Of a DNA stretch of 44,348 nt, positions 1 through 8,149 are shown in pieces. The position numbers were made by a program, and so were the translations under genes. This stretch comes from an uncultured Clostridia bacterium (lineage in GTDB: Bacteria; Bacillota; Clostridia; Oscillospirales; Acutalibacteraceae): assembly GCA_947593615.1 (NCBI GenBank), contig CANQDR010000020.1:1-44348 (forward strand), read 5' to 3'. Each line of letters starts with the position of its first letter. Position 1 is the stretch's first letter. Under the pieces are notes generated by a model. It made no database searches. It was not told the origin of the DNA and worked only from the letters and a program-made list of their open reading frames with translations.

Positions 1-2
1 AT

Positions 3-749
3 CCTTACAGATACAGAGGCTATATTTACGATAATGAAACAGGTTTGTATTATCTTCAATCACGTTATTATGACCCTATTACAGGAAGATACCTAAATGC
101 AGATGATACTGCTTTTATCGGTATTACGGGTACTGTTTTAAGTGCAAATTTATTTACCTATTGTGAGAATAATGCTGTTGTAGGTGTTGATTATACAGGT
201 ACGTATAATATTAAAAAATTTAATTGTTATTCTTATGCTGTAGGAATTAGTAATAGATGGTTATGCCCTGGTACCCTAGGAAATGATGCGTATAAAACTA
301 TACTAGGATTAAAGGCCCCCTATAATGTTAAGGATGTGGTAAATGCTGTAAAGGCGGATCTTTTTGCTATGGGAATTCAATCAAGGATATTAAAATCAAA
401 AAATGCAAAGCTTAATAAGGGCGAATATCTTGTGGCAGTAAGAGTAGCAAAATATCCACAATTATACATTAGGCCAAATATGAAATACAAATCAAAATAT
501 TGCTATGACTTTCATTTTATGAAAAGGGATCCAAAAACGGGTAAATGGTGGACTAAGAGTGGACAGTTAAAAATTATATGTAAAGGAAAAATTAATCTTG
601 ATAATAAAATGAATTGGGCAATGCCGGCAGATCAAAATTACAAAAAAGTTTACCAAGGCTATCCTGCCAAGAGTTCTAAGATATATAAAGTTTATTACAA
701 TAGTCATACAGAGTATCTCGCAGTAAAAACAAAATTTTGGACAAAATGA
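3..749 (+). CDS. Rhs tip cassette A (5' partial): NCYSYA-type peptidase-like toxin
   Basis: The reading frame is open from the window edge, so the 5' end is missing. It starts inside the Rhs core (YRYRGYIYDNETGLYYLQ, SRYYDP, NAD) and passes a D-Y-x-G junction (VDYTG) into a unique tip of about 180 residues. The tip carries NCYSYAVG, a CYDFHFM segment and GKWWTKSG. This Cys, then aromatic-His, then Trp/Lys/Gly layout resembles papain-like cysteine peptidases and related hydrolases; that fold is my inference. In the Rhs/WapA family the core delivers the tip and the tip is the toxin. A lipoprotein gene follows after 10 bp and is the likely immunity partner. No initiation signal is visible in the cassette. 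Confidence 0.72.
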   Translation, partial: PYRYRGYIYDNETGLYYLQSRYYDPITGRYLNADDTAFIGITGTVLSANLFTYCENNAVVGVDYTGTYNIKKFNCYSYAVGISNRWLCPGTLGNDAYKTILGLKAPYNVKDVVNAVKADLFAMGIQSRILKSKNAKLNKGEYLVAVRVAKYPQLYIRPNMKYKSKYCYDFHFMKRDPKTGKWWTKSGQLKIICKGKINLDNKMNWAMPADQNYKKVYQGYPAKSSKIYKVYYNSHTEYLAVKTKFWTK

Positions 750-759
750 GGTATTGTTA

Positions 760-1458
760 ATGAAAAGATTGGTAATTTTAATTCTTGTGTGCTTTACTAC
801 AGTACTATGTGCTTGTTCAGAAAAATCTCAAAGATATATTAATGTTGCAGGAGATGATATTTTGATTTGTCATAATGATGAAGAATTAAATTTAGAAATA
901 TTATCAGATGAACAGACCATTAAAATATATGACTTAGTAAAATTACCTCTTTCTACGGGTGAAAAATCTACGGGATATATAAATGAAATACGTAATATCG
1001 CTCCGTTTAAAGAAGTAAAGAAATTTGTTTCGGATAATAGTACTTATTATTACAATATTTTTAAGCACAAAGACAGCAACTTGTTGTTGATTTATGATAA
1101 TGAATATTTTATTTGCGGATGTATTTATTATAATAAACCTATAGATTCGGAAAAACTGAAAGAAGCGAAAACATTTGGTGAGGTTCAAAAACTTGATATA
1201 ACGCTTACTGACAATGAAGTAGGATTAAATGAATTGTCATGCTACGTTTTATTTTCACGTAGAGGATATCAAAGTAATTATAATGCAGACGCTCTAAGTT
1301 CAACTTTACATTTTACGAATGATGGACTGTATCTTTTGGCGTATGATAATACTATATATTCTAAAAATTCATCCAAAATAAAAATATCATCTATTGAAAA
1401 AGTGGACGATGGAGTTTTCAATAAGGTTTATGATTTAGTATATAATACTAATAAATAA
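760..1458 (+). CDS. Lipoprotein, probable immunity partner of cassette A
   Basis: A 232-residue protein with a lipoprotein signal peptide: MKR, a hydrophobic stretch, then the lipobox LCAC. An in-frame TTG at 754 is possible, but GAGG at 748-751 sits 8 nt before the ATG at 760, so I use the ATG. The mature part is acidic, Tyr/Asn-rich and matches no family I recognise. The immunity role is inferred only from its position directly behind an Rhs tip. Lipidation would hold it on the outer face of the membrane, suggesting the toxin acts there. Confidence 0.65.
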   Translation: MKRLVILILVCFTTVLCACSEKSQRYINVAGDDILICHNDEELNLEILSDEQTIKIYDLVKLPLSTGEKSTGYINEIRNIAPFKEVKKFVSDNSTYYYNIFKHKDSNLLLIYDNEYFICGCIYYNKPIDSEKLKEAKTFGEVQKLDITLTDNEVGLNELSCYVLFSRRGYQSNYNADALSSTLHFTNDGLYLLAYDNTIYSKNSSKIKISSIEKVDDGVFNKVYDLVYNTNK

Positions 1459-1466
1459 GTAAGAAT

Positions 1467-1765
1467 ACAAGGGTTGTGTTTCACCCACCTGAGTTAATTT
1501 TTTTGTTATTTATTCTAACCATACCAAACTGGTAAGATTAAAACAAGACGGAACAGTAGCGGCAACATATACATATGACGCGTGGGGGAAAATCCTGTCA
1601 ATAAAAGATACGGCAAATAATGAAGTACTAAGCTCGAATATGTTTCATGTCGCCAATCTTAATCCTTACAGATACAGAGGCTATATTTACGATAATGAAA
1701 CAGGTTTGTATTATCTTCAATCACGTTACTATGACCCTGTAACAGGAAGATTTATAAATGCTGAT
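1467..1765 (+). repeat. Cassette border and Rhs core copy 2
   Basis: At 1467-1486 lies acaaggg, then a TTGTGTTT-like loop and ccc, which looks like a decayed version of the border hairpin at 5955. From 1499 comes the shared leader TTTTGTTATTTATTCTAACC, then Rhs core coding sequence (KLVRLKQDGT, TYTYDAWGK, NPYRYRGYIY, SRYYDP). The core frame is open from 1493 and contains no start codon before 1640. Copies of the segment occur at 2931, 4435, 5986 and, with a different 5' end, 7838. Confidence 0.7.
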
Positions 1766-2479
1766 AATATGCAGTTTATAGTAAAATGTGATAATGTGTT
1801 AGCCGGTAATTTATTTACTTATTGTGCTAATAATGCTGTTAATAACACTGACCCACAAGGCGAATTTTGGCTCACATTAGCATATAAAGCATTAATAAAT
1901 TGTATAACTCGTGTAGGGGGAATTTCTCTTATTTACACTGCGATATCAGTAAGTTCATCAATATATAACTTTTTTTATAATCAACAATTTAAATTTTCAG
2001 GATATATTTTGAATCAAAAACAAGGTAATGCAGCTAAAGTAAGAATGGGACTTTATACAAGCGACCGTAGCGGATGTCCATGGATAGCTACGTATAATGC
2101 ATTAGTGGCACTTGGTGAAAAAAATATTAATCATACTAATATAATATCTTATTTTGAATTATGGGGTTGCATTTTACAGAATACATTTGGTGTACTGCCA
2201 GATTCAGTAGCAGATTATTTTAGAATGATAGGATATAAGCATGTAGATGAATATTATTTCCCAAGTGATATAGATTCAATTGTAAAGAAATACAGGGTAA
2301 CTATTTTGTTCTATGCGCACAGTAGTGGTTGCCATTATATTATGGTTAAATACTATAATGATGCTTTTTATGTATATAATGAGTATAATGATGACTGGTC
2401 ATATAAAGTGTGGTTTTCTGTAAATCAAAAGTTTGAGGAAAAAGGTTATACAATCCTTCATATTACAGGAATAAAGTAA
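1640..2479 (+). CDS. Rhs tip cassette B: C39-like cysteine peptidase toxin
   Basis: The first in-frame start codon is the ATG at 1640, which replaces a Thr codon found in the sister cassettes and has no ribosome site. This may therefore be a silent cassette rather than a translated gene. About 70 residues of Rhs core end at NTDPQG, followed by a tip of about 200 residues. The tip has a hydrophobic stretch near residues 85-110, then GCPWIATYNALVALG, a GVLPDS segment and CHYIMVKYYND followed by VYNEYND. A Cys near an aromatic, then a His opening a beta strand, then Asn/Asp is the layout of C39-like papain-fold peptidases; the assignment is from motif shape. A lipoprotein gene follows after 15 bp. 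Confidence 0.7.
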   Translation: MFHVANLNPYRYRGYIYDNETGLYYLQSRYYDPVTGRFINADNMQFIVKCDNVLAGNLFTYCANNAVNNTDPQGEFWLTLAYKALINCITRVGGISLIYTAISVSSSIYNFFYNQQFKFSGYILNQKQGNAAKVRMGLYTSDRSGCPWIATYNALVALGEKNINHTNIISYFELWGCILQNTFGVLPDSVADYFRMIGYKHVDEYYFPSDIDSIVKKYRVTILFYAHSSGCHYIMVKYYNDAFYVYNEYNDDWSYKVWFSVNQKFEEKGYTILHITGIK

Positions 2480-2494
2480 GGAGAATTTCAAAAT

Positions 2495-2884
2495 ATGAAA
2501 AAAAGTCGTTTATTATTATGTTGTATTTTTTTGTTTTTGGCAGTAGTGTTATCAGGCTGTTCTTGGGCAGATAGAATTGAGGAAGGTACGTATGTTTGCA
2601 AGACTCCATATATAAAACTTACGTATGATTATAGTGCAAAATATATGATTACACAAGAAATAGAGGTAGATGAAAAAGTATATAAAGCAATTGCAGAAAC
2701 TGGTCATGGGAAAGTTTTTTTCTACGAATATCAGGATGAAGATGTCAAACCAAGCGATGGATTAAGAACTGATGATAATGAAATCTACGCAATATTCTAT
2801 TATAAATTCGATAATAATAAAAAGCAATTAATTTTGACCGACCAAGAAACAGGAAACAGATATTATTTAGATAAAGTAGAATAA
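2495..2884 (+). CDS. Small lipoprotein, probable immunity partner of cassette B
   Basis: A 129-residue protein with a type II signal peptide (MKKSR, hydrophobic core, lipobox LSGC) preceded by AAGGAG. The mature part of about 105 residues is charged and beta-rich in appearance; no family is recognised. It is unrelated by eye to the lipoprotein of cassette A, as expected if each immunity protein matches its own toxin. Function is inferred from position. Confidence 0.65.
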   Translation: MKKSRLLLCCIFLFLAVVLSGCSWADRIEEGTYVCKTPYIKLTYDYSAKYMITQEIEVDEKVYKAIAETGHGKVFFYEYQDEDVKPSDGLRTDDNEIYAIFYYKFDNNKKQLILTDQETGNRYYLDKVE

Positions 2885-2900
2885 AAATAACAAGGATATG

Positions 2901-2924
2901 GACGGTTTTGAACACAAAACCGTC
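2901..2924 (+). repeat. Cassette-border hairpin, copy 1
   Basis: Perfect inverted repeat with arms GACGGTTTTG and CAAAACCGTC and loop AACA. The same element is at 4406-4429, and with the loop in reverse-complement orientation at 5955-5982. Each lies just after an immunity gene and just before the leader CTTATATGATTTTAAATTTA, so it marks the cassette junction. No U-run follows, so a role as an intrinsic terminator is weak. Confidence 0.75.
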
Positions 2925-2930
2925 CCCTGC

Positions 2931-3230
2931 CTTATATGATTTTAAATTTACAGCCGATAATTATTTTGTTATTTATTCTAACCATACCAAACTGGTAAGA
3001 TTAAAACAAGGCGGAACAGTAGCGGCAACTTATACATATGACGCGTGGGGGGGAAAATCCTGTCAATAAAAGATACGGCAAATAATGAAGTACCAAGCTC
3101 AAATACGTTCCATGTCGCAAATCTTAATCCTTACAGATACAGAGGCTATATTTACGATAATGAATCAGGTTTGTATTATCTTCAATCACGTTACTATGAC
3201 CCTATTACAGGAAGATTTTTAAACGCGGAT
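2931..3230 (+). repeat. Leader plus Rhs core copy 3
   Basis: Leader (TATGATTTTAAATTTACAGC, then TTTTGTTATTTATTCTAACC) followed by the Rhs core to NAD. The G tract after GACGCGT is seven long (3047-3053), against five in copies 2 and 4. This breaks the core frame relative to copy 2, so only sequence from the GTG at 3045 onward is joined to the tip. Confidence 0.75.
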
Positions 3231-3902
3231 GATACACAGTATATAATAACAAACGTATTATCAAGTAACTTATATACATATTGTCTGAATAATTCAATAA
3301 GTTATGTTGATTACAATGGCAGAGTTGCTTCTGCTACTATTCTAACGGTTATGTTTTGGGGAGTAGTAACAGATGCTATTATTAACACAATGACCTTTCA
3401 ATTCTATGCACATGCTTTTGTAAACAGAGAAGAAAATCAACGGTATGACTTCTCGGACAATAAAATGTATGTTAATAAAATTAAACAAACAAAACAATAC
3501 CAAGATTTTGTTAATACACATTTAAGTAATTTAGATAATATTCTTGAAAGGATGATTCATCAACATGAATATTATCTAAGCATATATAAAGAGTTGGATT
3601 TTACCAGAGATGGCGAAGATATAGATTTGCATCTATCAATTGGTCATTGTACTATAGCTTTTATAATAAAAAAGATTTCATCGTTTTCCTCTATATTAGG
3701 AAACATTATTCGAAACTACTCTATATCAATTGTAGTAAGTGATTTATATGATTTTAAATATATAGAAAAAGCAAGTGGGGTAGTTGACTATATAAACAAC
3801 ATTCTCGGATATGATATACAAACATCTGGAGGACTTATTCCATATTATTGGTATATAGATTATAGTTTTTTGTATATTTATATATGTAATCATGGTTATT
3901 AA
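3045..3902 (+). CDS. Rhs tip cassette C: HExxH-type metallopeptidase relative with altered motif
   Basis: A 285-residue frame opening at a GTG created by the seven-G tract, so the start is doubtful. Rhs core occupies residues 1-70 and the junction is VDYNG. The tip is paralogous to cassette D through the shared segment NTMTFQFYAHAFVNR and the end (PYYWYI, CNHGY). Where cassette D has MIHQHESYH, with the zinc-peptidase pattern HExxH, this copy has MIHQHEYYL, so the second His is Leu. Zinc binding would probably be lost. A lipoprotein related to two others in the array follows after 15 bp. Confidence 0.65.
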   Translation: MGGKILSIKDTANNEVPSSNTFHVANLNPYRYRGYIYDNESGLYYLQSRYYDPITGRFLNADDTQYIITNVLSSNLYTYCLNNSISYVDYNGRVASATILTVMFWGVVTDAIINTMTFQFYAHAFVNREENQRYDFSDNKMYVNKIKQTKQYQDFVNTHLSNLDNILERMIHQHEYYLSIYKELDFTRDGEDIDLHLSIGHCTIAFIIKKISSFSSILGNIIRNYSISIVVSDLYDFKYIEKASGVVDYINNILGYDIQTSGGLIPYYWYIDYSFLYIYICNHGY

Positions 3903-3917
3903 ACAGGAGGTAAAAAT

Positions 3918-4373
3918 ATGAATAAATATACTAAATTCACTACAATATTGCTTATAATTGCTACAATAATATGTATATCGGGTTGTAACTTTATAAATAA
4001 TTTGTTTAGGCATGAAGTACCTGAGGAAAATTTGATAATTTATTCAGGCAGAGGTGTAAAAAGCTATGAGTATTCTAAAAAAGTTAGATTAGCTATGGAT
4101 ACAGCTGATGATTCTCTTAGTATTTTAACAAATAAAGAAGATGGATCTTGGTCTTGCATATTATATGGTTCTTTTGAAAAATTTGTACATTATTCAGATC
4201 AATTAATAATTTTTTCAGACGAAAAATATTATGTATTTAATGTCAATGATTATAAAATTCCGGAAAATGGTGAAAAACCAGAATACGAATTAAAAGAGTA
4301 CAGTAAAAGTGAATTTGTTGATGTTTATCCTGAATATACAACATTTAATTGGGAAACAGTTTGGTCTGATTAA
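3918..4373 (+). CDS. Lipoprotein, immunity family I, copy 1
   Basis: A 151-residue lipoprotein (lipobox ISGC at residues 21-24) with AGGAGG upstream. It is homologous to the proteins at 5476 and 13530. They share VPEENL, (Y/S)YEY, the FEK segment, YYVF(N/D), a PEYELKEY or PDYELKEY block, SEF and a closing F(N/D)W. The family follows both HExxH-type tips (C and D), so it is the likely immunity protein for that toxin class. Its domain is otherwise unknown to me. Confidence 0.68.
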   Translation: MNKYTKFTTILLIIATIICISGCNFINNLFRHEVPEENLIIYSGRGVKSYEYSKKVRLAMDTADDSLSILTNKEDGSWSCILYGSFEKFVHYSDQLIIFSDEKYYVFNVNDYKIPENGEKPEYELKEYSKSEFVDVYPEYTTFNWETVWSD

Positions 4374-4405
4374 GATTCAACAAAATTATAATAAATAGAA
4401 CAGAA

Positions 4406-4429
4406 GACGGTTTTGAACACAAAACCGTC
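4406..4429 (+). repeat. Cassette-border hairpin, copy 2
   Basis: Same arms and same AACA loop as the hairpin at 2901-2924, again between an immunity gene and the leader of the next cassette. Confidence 0.75.
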
Positions 4430-4434
4430 CCTGC

Positions 4435-4736
4435 CTTATATGATTTTAAATTTAAAGTTGAAAATTATTATTTTGTTATTTATTCTAACCATACCCAAAC
4501 TGGTAAGATTAAAACAAGACGGAACAGTAGCGGCAACCTATACATATGACGCGTGGGGGAAAATCCTGTCAATAAAAGATACGGCAAATAATGAAGTACC
4601 AAACTCAAATACGTTCCATGTCGCCAATCTTAATCCTTACAGATACAGAGGCTATATTTACGATAATGAAACAGGCTTGTATTATCTTCAATTACGTTAT
4701 TATGACCCTATTACAGGAAGATTTTTAAATTCTGAC
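4435..4736 (+). repeat. Leader plus Rhs core copy 4
   Basis: Same leader and Rhs core as copies 3 and 5, with one extra C (ATACCCAAACTGG instead of ATACCAAACTGG) near 4494-4497 that shifts the leader frame relative to the core. Identity with copy 3 continues past the core into the tip to about 4935, so cassettes C and D share their linker and first tip segment. Confidence 0.72.
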
Positions 4737-5464
4737 GATACACAGTATATAATAACAAACGTATTATCAAGTAACTTATATACATATTGTCTGAATAACC
4801 CTATAAGTTATGTCGATTACAATGGCAGAGTTGCTTCTGCTACTATTCTAACGGTTATACTTTTTGGAGGAGTACCAGCCGCTATTATTAACACAATGAC
4901 CTTTCAATTCTATGCACATGCTTTTGTAAACAGGGACGAAAATAAATTGTATGACTTCTCAGACAACAAAATGTATGTTAATAATATTAAGAATTCATAT
5001 GCTTATAATGATTTTTTATCTAGATTTAATTTGGATAGTAAATTAGAAAGTATGATACATCAACATGAGTCATATCACACTTATAAAAAAATGGGGAAAA
5101 TGATGGCTTTTATACATTAAGCTTTTATGAACATGACTCACAAGATTTAGTGCTTTCAATAGGAAACTGCAGTATAATGGTAAATATTGTAAGAATTCAA
5201 AAAGGTCCCGGATATTTATTTGATGTTGCTGATGAAGTTTTTGGTACTAATTTTAAAAACTCAAGGGGCTATCTTATAACTATGACAGTATATGATCCAT
5301 ATGACTTTAAGTATTTGTCAGAAAAAGACCAGAAAAATCCAGTAATCCGATTTATTAACAATAATTTTGGTAATAATTTGCAGAATAATAAATCGCTAAT
5401 TCCATATAATTGGCAAATTAAATTTAATTTTTATTATTTTTATGTATGTAAACATGGTTATTAA
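4500..5464 (+). pseudogene. Rhs tip cassette D: HExxH metallopeptidase-like toxin, frameshifted
   Basis: Paralogue of cassette C. The first frame runs through the Rhs core, VDYNG and MIHQHESYHTYKK, then stops at 5118-5120. The rest of the tip (LSIGNCSIM to CKHGY) is in another frame from about 5093 to 5464. An A tract of seven lies at 5085-5091; one more A (or two fewer) would join the frames through KNGENDGFY and EHDSQDLVLSIG, which aligns with DGEDIDLHLSIG in cassette C. Here HExxH is intact but the gene is broken, the reverse of cassette C. A sequencing error cannot be excluded. Confidence 0.7.
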
Positions 5465-5475
5465 GGAGGTTACAA

Positions 5476-5946
5476 ATGACAAAAATAATTAATTTTTTGA
5501 TTATGGTTTTTATAATACCAATAACATTTTTCGTATATTCTATCTACTCTCCTCAAGAGGTTCCGGAAGAAAATTTAACGATATATAGTAACAGAGATGA
5601 AGTAATTTATGAATACCAAGATAAAGTTGCATTAACAATGCCTTATTCTGATGACGACATTGATACTCTGTGCTTAAGAACCGATAAATCTGCTGTAAGT
5701 TGGATTAATTGTGGAACGACAATATTAAAGGGTAAATTTGAGAAAATCGGTTGGTATGACGACACTCTGTTCATTTTTTATGATAGTGTATACTATGTTT
5801 TCGACATAGATGAATATGAGATTCCTCCGCTTGATGAAGAGGGAAACTTACAAGAACCTGATTATGAACTAAAGGAATATAGCGAAAGCGAATTTAAAGA
5901 GAACTACCCCGAATATGAATCTTTTGACTGGACAGAAACGGGATAG
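5476..5946 (+). CDS. Immunity family I, copy 2 (signal-anchored, no lipobox Cys)
   Basis: A 156-residue protein 11 bp after cassette D, with AAGGAGG upstream. It has a hydrophobic N-terminus (residues 5-24) but no lipobox Cys, unlike its homologues at 3918 and 13530, so it would be held by an uncleaved segment or released. The conserved body includes VPEENLTIYS, KFEKIGWYDD, DIDEYEIPPLDE and PDYELKEYSESEF. It is closer to the 13530 protein than to 3918. Assigned as partner of the cassette D toxin by position and family. Confidence 0.66.
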   Translation: MTKIINFLIMVFIIPITFFVYSIYSPQEVPEENLTIYSNRDEVIYEYQDKVALTMPYSDDDIDTLCLRTDKSAVSWINCGTTILKGKFEKIGWYDDTLFIFYDSVYYVFDIDEYEIPPLDEEGNLQEPDYELKEYSESEFKENYPEYESFDWTETG

Positions 5947-5954
5947 CCAAACAA

Positions 5955-5982
5955 GGGACGGTTTTGTGTTCAAAACCGTCCC
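5955..5982 (+). repeat. Cassette-border hairpin, copy 3 with inverted loop
   Basis: Arms GGGACGGTTTTG and CAAAACCGTCCC (12 bp) with loop TGTT. The inner 24 nt are the exact reverse complement of the copies at 2901 and 4406. The element has therefore flipped relative to the leader, either by inversion between its own arms or by insertion in the other direction. Confidence 0.75.
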
Positions 5983-5985
5983 CGC

Positions 5986-6285
5986 CTTATATGATTTTAA
6001 ATTTACAGCCGAAAATTATTATTTTGTTATTTATTCTAACCATACCAAACTGGTAAGATAAAACAAGGCGGAACAGTAGCGGCAACATATACATATGACG
6101 CATGGGGTAAAATCCTGTCAATAAAAGATACGGCAAATAATGAAATACTAAGCTCGAATACGTTTCATGTCGCCAATCTTAATCCTTACAGATACAGAGG
6201 CTATATTTACGATAATGAAACAGGTTTGTATTATCTTCAATCACGTTATTATGACCCTGTAACAGGCAGATTTATAAATGCGGAC
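5986..6285 (+). repeat. Leader plus Rhs core copy 5
   Basis: Same leader and core as copies 3 and 4. One T is missing in the stretch AAGATAAAAC (6056-6064; other copies have AAGATTAAAAC), which puts a stop in the upstream frame. The core itself reads through to NAD. Confidence 0.72.
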
Positions 6286-7094
6286 ATTTACTGCGACACA
6301 ATGTCAAGTATTTTCGGAACAAATATGTTTGCTTATTGTAATAACAACCCTGTAAATCGGATCGACCCTGATGGAAACGATGCTATTTGGCTGCAGTTTG
6401 GTGAGGCAGTAAAAATTTTTGGATTCTTGCCATTAGGACATACATCTCTATTACTTCAAGATAATCAAAATATTTGGTGGTACTTTTACCGGGGACTCAA
6501 ACACGTTATTTTACGACCTTGCGGTAAAGATGATTTTACAATGGCTGAATTAAACAGTTATTTGTCTGGCTTTTATCCACGCCCACATCATAATTATTAT
6601 GTTTATGCTACTAATGTTTTTTTGATGATCAAGATATTAATGATCTTAAAGATAAAGAATGTTGGGTAAAATTTCATGACGGAATTATAGATGGTTCAAT
6701 AAAGTTTTATGGAAATTTTGTTAAATCATATGATTATGTAAAAAAACTGTTGGAGGATTTATATAATAACTCTAATGCAACGAATAAATATACAACAGTA
6801 TACGAAAACGGAAAGCAAATTTCTTTTTATCATATCTATTCAAAGTTTGATTTAACAAATATAAGTGATCCTGACGAACTTCCACCACCTACTGTATATA
6901 GATATAATACCCTCGAGGGAAATGGAAAATGTAAAAGTTATGATTTATTTAGCTATAACTGTGTTCAAGCATCAATGGATGTTTTGTTAAAAGGAGAATT
7001 TTATAAATCAAGTAAAAAATACAGAGAAGTAATTGACGAAAATTCGACAAACCGTTTTCCAAATAATGTTTATGATAAATTAAAATCAGCTTAA
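6061..7094 (+). pseudogene. Rhs tip cassette E: permuted papain-like toxin, frameshifted
   Basis: Near twin of cassette F. Rhs core is followed by the junction RIDPDG and a tip opening with DAIWLQFGEAVKIFGFLPLG, then GHTSLLLQD, WWYFYRGLKH and YYVYATNV. A T7 tract at 6617-6623 then shifts the frame; the rest (DDQDINDL, KFHDGIIDGSIKFYGNF, NCVQASMDVLLKG) continues in another frame to 7094. One extra T, or two fewer, would restore it. The His-first, later Asn-Cys order (GHTSLL then YNCVQASMD) matches circularly permuted NlpC/P60- and LRAT-like papain folds; that assignment is inference. A membrane protein gene follows. Confidence 0.68.
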
Positions 7095-7171
7095 GTTTAA
7101 AACAATTTAATATGCTATTTATATTAATATCTTTATAATAAAAATTTATTTTTAGTGAAAGAGGGAACGCT

Positions 7172-7687
7172 ATGACGATTTCTGAATACATATTTCAGAC
7201 AATTTTAGCAGTTATTCTTTTTTGTGCAATTACTATTATAGGAAAATTCATTTTAAATTATATAGCACTTAAAACAACATCTTTGATTATATGCAAAAAA
7301 TCAGATACTTCATTTTTCAAAAAGTACATATTAAAACTTTATCGCTGTGGTCTTTTAGCTGATTTCATTGGCTTAATTTGTTTAGCAATATATAGCAGTT
7401 TGACACTTGTCGACTCCTACCGAGAACCTAAAGTTTTATCATTTTTGTCGTTATTTTTAGTGCAAATGATTATAACAATTCTATATCCTATTTTTGGGGA
7501 TATTCATAGTGTGATCTACATTTGTATCGGAATATTTATTTCAGCCGTATGTATATTTGTTTTTGATTATTTCAAAATATTTAAAAAAGCAACCTTATCT
7601 AAAAAACAAAAAGTATTATTGACTATTACATTTTCAATATTTACCGCACCATATTACTTTTTAATTCCACTGCATTGGGTTTTATAA
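7172..7687 (+). CDS. Four-helix membrane protein, immunity family II, copy 1
   Basis: A 171-residue integral membrane protein with hydrophobic segments near residues 8-33, 58-80, 88-125 and 148-170, and GAGGGA upstream. Paralogues lie at 8983, 10741 and 12978. They share an LADxIG-type motif after the first loop, a DYF segment, K(K/N)(T/A)xLxKKQR-like cytoplasmic residues and a closing TAPYYFxIPL. Because copies follow both cassettes E and F, the family is the likely immunity protein to the permuted papain-like tip. Confidence 0.66.
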   Translation: MTISEYIFQTILAVILFCAITIIGKFILNYIALKTTSLIICKKSDTSFFKKYILKLYRCGLLADFIGLICLAIYSSLTLVDSYREPKVLSFLSLFLVQMIITILYPIFGDIHSVIYICIGIFISAVCIFVFDYFKIFKKATLSKKQKVLLTITFSIFTAPYYFLIPLHWVL

Positions 7688-7772
7688 GGGAGTGAAATCA
7701 TAATAATCAATGTGTTTTGACATTTACAATACCATTTTATAAGTTACATAATCCTAATTTAAATTATAGCAA

Positions 7773-7805
7773 GGCAGGAGAATGGCTTTATGTCATACTC
7801 CTGCC
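7773..7805 (+). repeat. Hairpin upstream of cassette F
   Basis: Inverted repeat: arms GGCAGGAG and CTCCTGCC, then an A/A mismatch and ATG/CAT, with a 9-nt loop. It occupies the place held by the 24-28 nt border hairpin in cassettes C, D and E, but has a different sequence. No U-run follows. A weak promoter-like TTGACA lies at 7717-7722 without a well-placed -10. Confidence 0.5.
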
Positions 7806-7837
7806 ATACCACAAACCATAAGTAAAAGCTAAAATTA

Positions 7838-8149
7838 TACAATGGAACACCAACATCATTCTCAAATAACGGCACAATGTACTACTATGTAAAAAATTTG
7901 CAGGGCGATATTGTAAAGATAGTAAAACAGGACGGAACAGTAGCGGCAATATATACATATGACGCGTGGTGGAAAATCCTGTCAATAAAGGATACCGCAA
8001 ATAACGAAGTGCCAAGTTCAAATACGTTCCATGTCGCCAATCTTAATCCTTACAGATACAGAGGCTATATTTACGATAATGAAACAGGTTTGTATTATCT
8101 TCAATCACGTTATTATGACCCTGTAACAGGCAGATTTATAAATGCGGAC
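7838..8149 (+). repeat. Rhs core copy 6 with longer native 5' end
   Basis: Unlike copies 2-5 this one keeps true Rhs core upstream (YNGTPTSF, then NNGTMYYYVKNLQGDIV) and lacks the TATGATTTTAAATTTA leader. It merges with the others at AAACAGGACGGAACAGTAGC, which marks the probable crossover point between cassette types. One core Gly is changed (DAWWK for DAWGK). Confidence 0.72.

Noticed and set aside
2901..2924. Border hairpin as intrinsic terminator
   Set aside because: No U-run follows in either direction at any of the three copies.
5085..5091. Programmed ribosomal frameshifting in cassette D
   Set aside because: No upstream ribosome-binding stimulator or downstream pseudoknot was evident, and other cassettes are broken at unrelated tracts, so indel decay or error is simpler.
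7717..7740. Sigma-A promoter before cassette F
   Set aside because: TTGACA is present, but the best -10-like sequence is 15 bp away and the one at 17 bp (TAAGTT) is poor.
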